A stretch of DNA of 52,418 bases from the NCBI GenBank assembly GCA_046302815.1, contig JBKCHO010000002.1, positions 1 to 52,418 of the forward strand, given 5' to 3'. The first letter of the stretch is position 1. Every line of letters starts with the position of its first letter. The position numbers and the translations under genes are program-made. The DNA is from JALRAP01 sp046302815 (GTDB lineage Bacteria; Bacteroidota; Bacteroidia; AKYH767-A; OLB10). This document shows positions 1 to 8,928 of this stretch, piece by piece. The notes under the pieces are model-generated. The model saw only the letters and a program-made list of their open reading frames with translations. It did not search any database and was not told where the DNA came from.

Positions 1-2
1 GG

Positions 3-806
3 GTGCTTTGGTCGGTCTTAACGGTTCTCATCGTTCTTTATTTCGCACTTGGAAAAGTGAAGAAAGGTTTGGAGCGTGCTCTCCGTGCCAAGCAAGGTTT
101 ACCTGAGCCTATTCCAGTAAGCCCCAAGCAAGCGTCAAAGAATTGGATTCGTGGCAACAAGAAGTTGATTGCTGTACTCCTTCTTATGGGTGCCTTCTGG
201 GGAAGCGTGAAAGGTTGGAATGCATTGGCTGGGATCGGTATCCAACAAGACTATGCTCCTGAACAACCTATCAAATTCTCCCACAAGTTGCACGCAGGGC
301 AAAATGGAATCTCTTGTGTTTATTGTCACACCGGCGCCGAAAAAAGCCGACATGCCAACATCCCGTCCGTTAGCGTATGTATGAACTGCCACAAGGGAGT
401 TCAATCAGGCCCACAATACGGCAAAGAGGAAATTGCAAAGATTTATGCGGCCTTGGACTATGATCCTGCCACACAGAAATATGGTAACAATCCCAAGCCG
501 GTGAAATGGATTCGTGTACATAACCTTCCTGATCTAGCCTATTTCAATCACGCACAACACGTAACTGTTGCTGGAATCGAATGTCAGACTTGCCACGGTC
601 CTGTTGAGGAAATGGAAGTATTGAAGCAACACTCCCCACTCACCATGGGATGGTGCATCGATTGTCACAGAACTTCAGAGGTTAAAACTGAAGGCAACGC
701 ATACTACACCGAACTTCATGCAAAACTGAAGAAGCAATACGGTCCTGAAGCTAAAATCACAGTCGACAAGATCGGTGGACTTGAGTGTGCCCGCTGTCAC
801 TATTGA
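3..806 (+). CDS. actA: Alternative complex III pentaheme cytochrome c subunit ActA (5' partial)
   Basis: ActA is the multiheme cytochrome of alternative complex III, which oxidises menaquinol and passes electrons to a periplasmic cytochrome or directly to cytochrome oxidase. Five CxxCH heme sites are visible near residues 105, 126, 194, 218 and 262 of the visible part. Two hydrophobic stretches, at residues 2-17 and 54-70, flank a basic linker. The frame runs to the left edge of the window, and the first codon shown is GTG inside a membrane segment, so the true start most likely lies upstream. Bacteroidota ActA proteins are usually longer at the N terminus. It is followed 48 bp later by actB. 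The family call is firm; the start is unknown. Confidence 0.93.
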   Translation: MLWSVLTVLIVLYFALGKVKKGLERALRAKQGLPEPIPVSPKQASKNWIRGNKKLIAVLLLMGAFWGSVKGWNALAGIGIQQDYAPEQPIKFSHKLHAGQNGISCVYCHTGAEKSRHANIPSVSVCMNCHKGVQSGPQYGKEEIAKIYAALDYDPATQKYGNNPKPVKWIRVHNLPDLAYFNHAQHVTVAGIECQTCHGPVEEMEVLKQHSPLTMGWCIDCHRTSEVKTEGNAYYTELHAKLKKQYGPEAKITVDKIGGLECARCHY

Positions 807-854
807 TATCGTCTATTATCACTACCAATCACAGATTACTACCTACCTAAGGAT

Positions 855-3800
855 ATGGAAAAAAAGTACTGGAAAGGCGTTGAGGAACTGCGTAACGATG
901 CAGAGTTCGTTCGTCACAGGAACAACGAGTTTGTAGAGGAGATTCCCGTTGATGAAGTGATCGGTCGCAAGGCCGAGTCTACGGATGCGACTCCCCGCAG
1001 GGACTTCCTCAAATTCCTCGGATTTGGAATGGCTGCCGCTACTATCGCAGCATGCGAGGCGCCCGTAAAAAAATCAATTCCCTACCTCAACAAGCCCGAG
1101 GAAATCGTGCCTGGCATACCCAACTATTATGCCTCCACTTTCTTTGATGGACATGATTACGCCAGCATCCTGGTTAAAACCCGTGAAGGCCGTCCGATCA
1201 AAATCGATGGCAACGACCGGTCTTCCATCTCCCAAGGCTCTTCACATGCCCGTGTACAGGCCTCCATACTTGGGCTGTACGACACCAACCGATTGAACAG
1301 TCCCCGCAAGGGAGGAACAGAGATTTCCTGGGATAAGGCCGATAGCGAAATTGCAACCGCCCTTCAAGCTGCTGTCGCATCTGGAAAAAAGGTTCGTGTG
1401 CTGACTTCTACCGTTATCAGTCCAGCTACCAAAGCTTTGTTTTCCGACTTCGCCACCAAATTTCCGGGTGCCGAAGTGGTAACATACGATGCCATTTCCC
1501 TCTCCGGAATGATTCAGGCTAACGCAGCTTGTTTCGGCAAGGCAGCAATGCCCACTTATCGTTTCGACAATGCCGCGGTGATCGTTGGTTTGGATGCTGA
1601 TTTCATGGGTAACATGCCTCATGCAACTGAGCATGCACGCCAGTACGCATCCACAAGAAAGCTTTTCGGCAAAAAGGAAATGTCGAGGCATTACCATTTC
1701 GAATCCACAATGACTGTAACCGGCTCCAATGCCGATCACCGTTTCAAAGTGCGTCCATCTGAAATGGCATCAACCGTTGTTGCCTTATATAACCAGGTTG
1801 CCTCTCTAGCGGGACAATCTGCTGCCGGTACAGCCAAAACATCTGCTGATGCAGGTGTTGCCAAGGCGGCCAAAGCACTTTGGTCCAACAAAGGCAAATC
1901 GATTGTGATATGCGGCACCAACGATGTGAATGTACAGACTTTGGTGAACGGCATCAATAATATGTTGGGCAACTACGGTAATACTATACGCATCGATCTT
2001 CATTCGAACTTGCGTCAAGGTGACGACCAGAAAATGGCTGCCCTTATTGCCGATATGAACGCTGGTAATGTTGGTGTGTTGTTGATCAACAATGCCAATC
2101 CATCATATTCCTATCCTGATGCAGCCGCATTCAATGCCGGACTCAAAAAGGTTGGAACTTCTGTTTCTTTCTCTTGCTACGAGGATGAGACCGCCAAGCA
2201 ATGCACCTTCATGCTTCCCGATAACCATTTCTTGGAATCATGGAACGATGCAGAGCCAGTGACAGGCATCTACAGTTTGGCACAGCCTGTTATTCGCAAA
2301 CTATACAACACCCGCCAAATGCAGGATTCATTGGTGAAGTGGTCGGGTGCAGCTCAAGCAGATTACTACGGATACCTCCAGAATTATTGGAAGACCGCCA
2401 TGTATGCTCGTCAAACAGGGATTTCATCCAACGAAGCCTTTTGGACGAAGTGTTTACAGGACGGTGTATTCGAAACCGCAGCTACTGCAGCAGTAGCCGT
2501 GTTTGCTGGTAACGCCCAAGGCGCCGCCTCTGCCATCTCTGGCTCAAAGGCCGATGGCTTGGATGTAGTCATTTATGAGAAGACCGGTTTGGGTAATGGC
2601 TCTCAAGCCAACAATCCATGGTTGCAAGAATTGCCAGATCCTATTTCCAAGGTTTGCTGGGATAACTATGTAGCAATGGCTCCCGCTTTCGCGGCATCCA
2701 AAGGACTCAAACAAGGGAATGTTGTTGAATTGAAAGTTGGCAACAAATCCATCAAGGGTCCAGTATACCTACAACCAGGAGTAGCCGACAACACCGTTGC
2801 TATTGCACTCGGATATGGTCGCACTTCGGCAGGCAAGGCCGCAGACAATATTGGATTCAATGCGTATACATTGGCTACGCTCAATGGCGGTTCCATACAT
2901 TATATGGCATCGGGCGCTTCTTTGAATAAGACCGTTGACGAGGATCATGTACTTGCTGCCACCCAGACTCACCATACTTTGATGGGCAGGAACATCGTCA
3001 AGGAAACCAATCTCGATCAATACTTAAAAGATCCCAAATCAGGCAATCCTGATATCATGCTCGAAACTTACAAGGGCAAGATGAAGGCAACCGAAGTGGA
3101 TTTGTGGGCTACTGAAAAGAATCCTGGTCACGACAAGCCGAACCATTTCTGGGGCATGTCTATCGATCTTAACTCCTGTATCGGCTGCGGATCTTGTGTG
3201 ATTGCCTGTCAGGTTGAGAATAATGTTCCGGTCGTTGGTAAGGAAGAGGTTAACAACTCCCGCGAAATGCATTGGATTCGTATCGACCGCTATTACACAT
3301 CCGATATGACCAAGGCCGTAGCCAAGGAACAAGGGGTTGGCAAAATGTCGATGTTAGCCGATATGGAAGCTCCTTCTGAAAATCCGGAAGTGGTTTTCCA
3401 ACCGATGTTATGTCAGCATTGCAACCATGCTCCATGTGAGACGGTATGTCCGGTTGCTGCCACAACCCACAGCTCCGAAGGTTTGAACATGATGGCTTAC
3501 AACCGTTGCGTCGGAACTCGTTATTGCGCAAACAACTGTCCTTATAAGGTTCGTCGTTTCAACTGGTTCAAGTACTCCGAAAACGACCAATTCGATTTCA
3601 ATATGAACAACGAGATGGGTCGTATGGTATTGAATCCTGATGTGATTGTGCGATCTCGCGGTGTCATGGAGAAATGCACCATGTGCGTTCAGCGCATCCA
3701 GTACGGCAAGTTGGAAGCCAAGAAAGCCGGTCGTCGTCCTGCCGATGGAGAAATCACAACCGCATGTGCACAAGCTTGCCCCACACACGCCATCACCTTC

Positions 3801-3941
3801 GGTGATTTCAACGACAAGGAAAGCCGCCTTTCGTCCCAATCGAAAGACCCAAGAGCATACCATGTATTGGAAGAACTGAATGTACAGCCATCCATTTACT
3901 ACCAAACCAAGGTTCGTAACAAGGAAACGGGCAAAGCATAA
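855..3941 (+). CDS. actB: Alternative complex III iron-sulfur subunit ActB (molybdopterin-oxidoreductase-like, Tat variant signal)
   Basis: ActB is the large periplasmic subunit that links quinol oxidation to the heme subunits. At 1,028 residues it has the size of the Bacteroidota fused form: an N-terminal domain of the molybdopterin oxidoreductase fold, and a C-terminal ferredoxin-like domain. A twin-arginine motif RRDFLKFLG near residue 48 is followed by a hydrophobic stretch and AAC, which resembles a lipobox. The C-terminal part holds four cysteine clusters: CIGCGSCVIAC near residue 775, CQHCNHAPC and CVGTRYCANNCP near 855-895, and CTMCVQ with CAQACP near 937-975. These fit three [4Fe-4S] and one [3Fe-4S] centre known from the family. 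The catalytic-type domain is known to lack molybdenum cofactor in this family. Confidence 0.95.
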   Translation: MEKKYWKGVEELRNDAEFVRHRNNEFVEEIPVDEVIGRKAESTDATPRRDFLKFLGFGMAAATIAACEAPVKKSIPYLNKPEEIVPGIPNYYASTFFDGHDYASILVKTREGRPIKIDGNDRSSISQGSSHARVQASILGLYDTNRLNSPRKGGTEISWDKADSEIATALQAAVASGKKVRVLTSTVISPATKALFSDFATKFPGAEVVTYDAISLSGMIQANAACFGKAAMPTYRFDNAAVIVGLDADFMGNMPHATEHARQYASTRKLFGKKEMSRHYHFESTMTVTGSNADHRFKVRPSEMASTVVALYNQVASLAGQSAAGTAKTSADAGVAKAAKALWSNKGKSIVICGTNDVNVQTLVNGINNMLGNYGNTIRIDLHSNLRQGDDQKMAALIADMNAGNVGVLLINNANPSYSYPDAAAFNAGLKKVGTSVSFSCYEDETAKQCTFMLPDNHFLESWNDAEPVTGIYSLAQPVIRKLYNTRQMQDSLVKWSGAAQADYYGYLQNYWKTAMYARQTGISSNEAFWTKCLQDGVFETAATAAVAVFAGNAQGAASAISGSKADGLDVVIYEKTGLGNGSQANNPWLQELPDPISKVCWDNYVAMAPAFAASKGLKQGNVVELKVGNKSIKGPVYLQPGVADNTVAIALGYGRTSAGKAADNIGFNAYTLATLNGGSIHYMASGASLNKTVDEDHVLAATQTHHTLMGRNIVKETNLDQYLKDPKSGNPDIMLETYKGKMKATEVDLWATEKNPGHDKPNHFWGMSIDLNSCIGCGSCVIACQVENNVPVVGKEEVNNSREMHWIRIDRYYTSDMTKAVAKEQGVGKMSMLADMEAPSENPEVVFQPMLCQHCNHAPCETVCPVAATTHSSEGLNMMAYNRCVGTRYCANNCPYKVRRFNWFKYSENDQFDFNMNNEMGRMVLNPDVIVRSRGVMEKCTMCVQRIQYGKLEAKKAGRRPADGEITTACAQACPTHAITFGDFNDKESRLSSQSKDPRAYHVLEELNVQPSIYYQTKVRNKETGKA

Positions 3942-3976
3942 AACCATCATTTAATTCGACACAGACAAATAACCAT

Positions 3977-5365
3977 ATGCACTACGAATCAGAATTAAGG
4001 GAAGCGCTTATTACAGGCGACAAAACCGCCCACGACATCACCGAGGACGTGTGCAGGCCCATAGAGGGGAAGGCCAATAAGTATTGGAAGATTGCCTTCG
4101 GCCTTTCTTGCCTCGCATTATTATGGTGGATTATCGCAGTGAGCTACACTGTCGGAACCGGATTGGGCGTTTGGGGTATTAACAAGACCGTAGGTTGGGC
4201 TTGGGATATCACCAACTTCGTTTGGTGGGTGGGTATCGGTCACGCCGGAACCCTGATTTCCGCGATCTTACTTTTATTCCGTCAGAAATGGAGACTTTCC
4301 ATCAACCGTTCAGCGGAAGCCATGACCATCTTCGCTGTAATCTGTGCCGCCTCTTTCATCGTGTCGCACATGGGTCGTCCTTGGGTTGCTTATTGGCCTC
4401 TTCCACTTCCCAACCAGTTTGGTTCGTTGTGGGTTAACTTCAATTCGCCACTTGTATGGGATGTATTCGCGATCTCTACTTACTTCTCTGTATCCCTCGT
4501 GTTCTGGTACACCGGTTTGATTCCTGATTTCGCTGTTGTCCGTGATCGCGCGAAGACCAAGGCCCGCAAGTTTTGGTATACGATTCTTTCATTCGGTTGG
4601 ACTGGTACTGCCAAGAACTGGCAGCGCTTCGAGGAGGTTTCCCTCGTACTTGCTGGGTTGTCTACTCCTCTCGTACTTTCAGTACACTCGGTGGTATCCA
4701 TGGACTTTGCCACTTCCGTGATTCCTGGATGGCACACCACCATCTTCCCTCCTTACTTCGTTGCAGGTGCGATTTTTTCCGGCTTCGCCATGGTGCAAAC
4801 CCTGTTGATCATCACCCGTAAGGTGCTCAACCTCGAAAATTACATCACCATTTACCACATCGATATGATGAACCGAATCATATTGTTGACCGGTTCCATT
4901 GTAGGTGTTGCCTATTTGACAGAGTTCTTCATCGCTTGGTATTCTGGAGTAGAGTATGAGCAATATGCATTTATCAATCGTGCAACCGGTCCATATTGGT
5001 GGGCTTACTGGAGTATGATGACTTGCAATGTGATTACGCCACAGTTGTTCTGGTCGCATAAGCTTCGCACCAGTTTGTTCGCAACATTCTTCATCTCCAT
5101 TTTCGTGAATATCGGTATGTGGTTCGAGCGTTTCGTGATTATTGTTACCTCATTGCACCGCGATTACATCCCTTCCAGTTGGACCATGTACTCACCCACT
5201 TGGGTCGAGGTTGGTATCTTCATTGGATCCTTGGGATTGTTCTTCGTTCCGTTCCTTTTGTTTACAAGATTCTTCCCGGTTATCGCCATGAGCGAATTGA
5301 AAACCATAATCAAGTCATCCAGTTCCCAGGCTAAAAAGAAAGGAGCACACCACCATGGACACTAA
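3977..5365 (+). CDS. actC: Alternative complex III integral membrane subunit ActC (NrfD/PsrC family)
   Basis: ActC is a polytopic membrane protein of the NrfD/PsrC family that contributes the quinol-binding site and possible proton paths of alternative complex III. The 462 residues are strongly hydrophobic with about ten predicted transmembrane helices after a soluble 35-residue N terminus. The C terminus ends in a lysine-serine and histidine-rich tail (KKKGAHHHGH). It starts 35 bp after actB and overlaps the start of actD by 11 bp, so the two are probably translationally coupled. Length and position are typical of the family. Confidence 0.94.
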   Translation: MHYESELREALITGDKTAHDITEDVCRPIEGKANKYWKIAFGLSCLALLWWIIAVSYTVGTGLGVWGINKTVGWAWDITNFVWWVGIGHAGTLISAILLLFRQKWRLSINRSAEAMTIFAVICAASFIVSHMGRPWVAYWPLPLPNQFGSLWVNFNSPLVWDVFAISTYFSVSLVFWYTGLIPDFAVVRDRAKTKARKFWYTILSFGWTGTAKNWQRFEEVSLVLAGLSTPLVLSVHSVVSMDFATSVIPGWHTTIFPPYFVAGAIFSGFAMVQTLLIITRKVLNLENYITIYHIDMMNRIILLTGSIVGVAYLTEFFIAWYSGVEYEQYAFINRATGPYWWAYWSMMTCNVITPQLFWSHKLRTSLFATFFISIFVNIGMWFERFVIIVTSLHRDYIPSSWTMYSPTWVEVGIFIGSLGLFFVPFLLFTRFFPVIAMSELKTIIKSSSSQAKKKGAHHHGH

Positions 5366-5873
5366 AATGGCATACGGCGTGTTTGACGACGACGATGTAG
5401 TCCTCGCCGCCATACCCAAATTGAAAGAGAAAAACTTCAAGGTAAAGGATGTAATATCTCCTTTCCCCATCCACGGTTTGGACCATGCATTGGGGTTGAA
5501 GCGTACACGAATTTCCATGGCCGCATTCATGTTCGGTTGCACAGGAACATCACTTGCTTTGTTGATGATGTGGTACATGAACATCTTCGACTGGCCGATG
5601 GATATTGGAGGCAAACCCAACTTCGCGCTCTATAAAAACCTGCCCGCGTTCATTCCGGTCACTTTCGAAATGACGGTGTTGTGTGCGGCCCATGGCATGG
5701 CCTTGACTTTCTTCCTTCGCAGCAAGCTGCTTCCGGGAGTAGAGCCACATGTCATTGACGACCGTATGGCCGACGACCGCTTTGTGATGTGCATCGAGGT
5801 TAAAGACGATGCAGGCAAAGCAGCAGCCCACGCCGCTATGAAAGAGGCTGGAGCCATTTATGTAAAAGACTAA
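5355..5873 (+). CDS. actD: Alternative complex III subunit ActD (DUF3341)
   Basis: ActD is a small membrane-anchored subunit of alternative complex III. The 172 residues begin with a soluble region (MAYGVFDDDDVVLAAIPKL, residues 5-23), then two membrane helices near residues 55-75 and 95-120, and a short C-terminal soluble domain. The alternative ATG four codons downstream (MAYGVF) is equally possible and would remove most of the 11-bp overlap with actC. DUF3341 proteins always sit at this place in act operons. Its exact function within the complex is not defined. Confidence 0.9.
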   Translation: MDTKMAYGVFDDDDVVLAAIPKLKEKNFKVKDVISPFPIHGLDHALGLKRTRISMAAFMFGCTGTSLALLMMWYMNIFDWPMDIGGKPNFALYKNLPAFIPVTFEMTVLCAAHGMALTFFLRSKLLPGVEPHVIDDRMADDRFVMCIEVKDDAGKAAAHAAMKEAGAIYVKD

Positions 5874-5903
5874 GACCTTAATCCAACAACCGAACACACC
5901 GAG

Positions 5904-6539
5904 ATGAAACTCACCACTCCACGGCTGCTCGCAGGAATCCTACTGGTTGGAACATCCTTGACGATGTCATCCTGTTCAAAGGATCCCTCCAAGCCCGGTT
6001 ATGAATTCATGCCAGACATGTACCGTACACCGGCCTTCAAAGCCTATTCCGTGAACCCACTCAGTCCAGATAGCATGTCCGCCATGATTCCCGTAAGCGG
6101 GTCGGTGCCCCGTGACTATGCTTTCTTCACTTACCCCGATGGTAAGGAAGGCTATGAGGCGGCCAGTCGCGACTTGAAAAACCCAATCGAGGCCAACGAA
6201 AAAAACCTCGCTGAAGGTAAGCGACTCTATAACACTTTCTGTATGCATTGCCATGGCGAAACCGGTCAAGGTGATGGCACGGTATCGGGTATTGCAGCGC
6301 AATTGAAGCCACCCTCGTATTCTTCAGGCGTTTCTTCGCGTGGAGGAAACATGCGTGACTTAACAGACGGTAAGATTTTCCACACCATAACCTACGGATT
6401 GAACTTGATGGGCCCTCATGCTTCCCAGATCAACCCCGAAGAGCGTTGGAAAATCACCATGTATGTTCATGAATTGGCCAAGAAAGGCCCACAACCTGCT
6501 AACGCTTCAGCAGCCCCCGCAGATACAACCAAGAAATAA
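5904..6539 (+). CDS. actE: Alternative complex III monoheme cytochrome c lipoprotein ActE
   Basis: ActE is the single-heme cytochrome c of the complex and a likely exit point for electrons to the oxidase. The N-terminal signal peptide ends in a lipobox (LTMSSC near residue 24), so the mature protein is predicted to be lipid-anchored in the periplasm. One heme site, CMHCHGETGQGDG, lies near residue 112, and a downstream methionine in GLNLMGPHASQI (near residue 168) is the probable sixth ligand. The C terminus is alanine- and proline-rich. It starts 30 bp after actD. Confidence 0.92.
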   Translation: MKLTTPRLLAGILLVGTSLTMSSCSKDPSKPGYEFMPDMYRTPAFKAYSVNPLSPDSMSAMIPVSGSVPRDYAFFTYPDGKEGYEAASRDLKNPIEANEKNLAEGKRLYNTFCMHCHGETGQGDGTVSGIAAQLKPPSYSSGVSSRGGNMRDLTDGKIFHTITYGLNLMGPHASQINPEERWKITMYVHELAKKGPQPANASAAPADTTKK

Positions 6540-6578
6540 TCTCAAACGGTCAACGATACACATCCAACCGAACCTGAT

Positions 6579-7772
6579 ATGAATTACACTTTCACCCAGA
6601 AGAGCAAGACGATCACTTTTGTGATGATGGCCTTGGGTCTCATTTCGGTCATTGCCGCATTCGCCACTCACAGCCATCAGGCTTGGTCGAACTTGTTGCA
6701 TAACACTTTTTACTTCATGGCCATCTCCCTTGCGGCCACCTTCTTCCTCTCCGTGCAGTATGCCGCCGAGGTAGGATGGTCGGTTGTGCTCAAGAGGATC
6801 CTTGAGGCTATGACTACATTTCTGCCATTTGCCGCAGTAGCCATGTTAGTGGTGTTCTTCGGCAACTATGTGGCCGCTCACAATGGAGGTCATTACCTCT
6901 ACCACTGGTTGCACGAGGAGCTTTACGACCCTGCTTCCGCCGAATATGATTATATCATCGCTGGCAAGGCCGGATACCTCAACCTTCCTTTCTTCACCAT
7001 CCGCATGTTGGCCTATTTCGCCATCTGGATTGGTTGCGCTCACATGTTGCGCAAGTACTCCAAGCAAGAGGATCTCGAAGGTGGCACACACAATTACTTC
7101 AAAGCAAAGAAGCTTGCAATTTGGTTCCTGGTTGCCTTTGCAGTTACCTCTTCCACCTCTGCATGGGACTTCATCATGTCTATCGATACCCACTGGTTCT
7201 CCACCTTGTTCGGATGGTACACCTTTGCTGGAATGTTCATCAGCGCACTTGCCGTGATGAATTTCACCTTAGCTTATTTGGTAAAAAAGGGCAACATGCC
7301 ATTTATTACCGAACACCATTTGCATGATGCAGGTAAATTCATGTTTGCCTTCAGTATTTTCTGGACCTATCTGTGGTTTGCACAGTTCATGCTTATTTGG
7401 TATGCGAACATCCCCGAAGAAGTAACCTACTTCATGGTTCGATTCGATCACTACCGCGAATTGTTCATCGCCAACTTCCTCATCAACTTTATCGCTCCAT
7501 TCCTTGTACTTATGACGCGTGACGCCAAGCGAAAAATCAACTTGCTCATGTCTGTGTCGGTTGTGCTCTTCATCGGACACTGGATTGATGTGTTCCTGAT
7601 GGTGACCCCTGGTGTAGTTAAGGAACAATGGCACATCGGTTGGATGGAGATAGGTACTACCATCGGATTCCTGGGTCTGTTCATGTATGTCGTACAAAAC
7701 GCCCTTTCCAAATCTCCATTGCTTCGCGAAAAGCATCCATTGCTGCAGGAGAGCTTACACCACAATATTTAA
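6579..7772 (+). CDS. actF: Alternative complex III integral membrane subunit ActF
   Basis: ActF is the second large membrane subunit, a distant paralogue of ActC with about ten transmembrane helices across 397 residues. In the family it packs against ActC. The start MNYTFTQKSKTITF gives a short cytoplasmic N terminus before the first helix. It lies 39 bp after actE and 48 bp before coxB, with no terminator between, so the complex and the oxidase subunits are probably transcribed together. Confidence 0.92.
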   Translation: MNYTFTQKSKTITFVMMALGLISVIAAFATHSHQAWSNLLHNTFYFMAISLAATFFLSVQYAAEVGWSVVLKRILEAMTTFLPFAAVAMLVVFFGNYVAAHNGGHYLYHWLHEELYDPASAEYDYIIAGKAGYLNLPFFTIRMLAYFAIWIGCAHMLRKYSKQEDLEGGTHNYFKAKKLAIWFLVAFAVTSSTSAWDFIMSIDTHWFSTLFGWYTFAGMFISALAVMNFTLAYLVKKGNMPFITEHHLHDAGKFMFAFSIFWTYLWFAQFMLIWYANIPEEVTYFMVRFDHYRELFIANFLINFIAPFLVLMTRDAKRKINLLMSVSVVLFIGHWIDVFLMVTPGVVKEQWHIGWMEIGTTIGFLGLFMYVVQNALSKSPLLREKHPLLQESLHHNI

Positions 7773-7820
7773 CAGATTCAACCAAACCCTATTTAGCAAC
7801 CTAGCAAACAATAACTATAC

Positions 7821-8861
7821 ATGAACACGCTGATGATAATAGCCATGATTCTGGGCATACTCGTTGTGGTAAGGCTTATGAATGTGGCGCAGCTTGCATC
7901 CGTACTTTCCGGAGAGAACGAAGAAGAGGAGCAAAAGCGGGCCGATAGGGGCAACGCACTTGGTATGATGGCCTTCATGGTCGTTGGTTTGGTATTGATG
8001 ATCTATATGACCATCAAGTACCAGCCATTCATGCTCCCTGAATCAGCCTCTGAGCACGGCAAGGCCACAGACTTTCTTTTGAACATCAACTTCGCCGTTA
8101 TCGGAATCGTATTTGTGATCACACAAATCGCCCTGTTCTGGTTTGTTTACAAATACAAGAACGACAACAACCGTCGTGCACTCTTCTATCCCGACAACCA
8201 CAAACTTGAAATCATTTGGACCGTTGTGCCTACCATTGTATTATCCGCATTGATTGTAACCGGACTTCGTGAATGGAACAAAATGACTTTGTATCATCCA
8301 AAGGATGGCATGAAGGTGCAGGTTTACGGATACCAGTTCAATTGGATCACTCGATACTCCGGTCCAGACAACAAGCTTGGCCGCAGTTTCTACAAATTGA
8401 TTTCGGACGATAATCCATTGGGTGTTGATTATAGCGATCCGGCTTCCGCCGATGATATCATCACCAAAGGCAACGAAATGCGTTTGCCCAAGGATGTGCC
8501 AGTTGAATTCCAATTCAATTCCAGGGATGTAATCCACTCAGCCTATTTCCCACACTTCAGAACACAGATGAACTGCGTGCCAGGTATGAACACCTCGTTT
8601 TACATGGTTCCCACCATCAGTACGGCCGAAATGCGTAAAATCACCTCCAACGACAAGTTTGATTATGTGCTACTCTGCAACAAAATCTGTGGTGTAGCGC
8701 ACTACAACATGAAAATGAAGGTGGTGATTGAAGAAGACAGGACTGCTTTCGATGCTTGGTTGAAAGGCGAAAAGCCAGCCATCCCTGTAAGGGAGCCAGC
8801 CGCACCAGCTCCGGCAACAGCCGAGGTGGTTCAAACATCGGCCCCCGCAAACAAAATGTAA
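7821..8861 (+). CDS. coxB: Cytochrome c oxidase subunit II (CuA)
   Basis: Subunit II receives electrons at its CuA centre and passes them to heme a in subunit I. After a hydrophobic N-terminal helix and a charged loop (NEEEEQKRADRG) there are two more membrane helices and a periplasmic cupredoxin domain. The CuA motif CNKICGVAHYNMKM near residue 286 has the full C-x3-C-x3-H-x2-M ligand set. The C-terminal 35 residues are rich in Ala and Pro. There is no fused cytochrome c domain, so an external donor such as ActE or ActA is expected. At 346 residues the length is normal for Bacteroidota. Confidence 0.95.
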   Translation: MNTLMIIAMILGILVVVRLMNVAQLASVLSGENEEEEQKRADRGNALGMMAFMVVGLVLMIYMTIKYQPFMLPESASEHGKATDFLLNINFAVIGIVFVITQIALFWFVYKYKNDNNRRALFYPDNHKLEIIWTVVPTIVLSALIVTGLREWNKMTLYHPKDGMKVQVYGYQFNWITRYSGPDNKLGRSFYKLISDDNPLGVDYSDPASADDIITKGNEMRLPKDVPVEFQFNSRDVIHSAYFPHFRTQMNCVPGMNTSFYMVPTISTAEMRKITSNDKFDYVLLCNKICGVAHYNMKMKVVIEEDRTAFDAWLKGEKPAIPVREPAAPAPATAEVVQTSAPANKM

Positions 8862-8928
8862 TGTTTCGTTTGTTATATATTGGAGCGAAATACGAATAGA
8901 AAAAACACCCGAATAACCATATACCAAG

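Noticed and set aside
3408..3950. 180-codon antisense frame within actB
   Set aside because: Shadow of the iron-sulfur domain coding strand; no features of its own.
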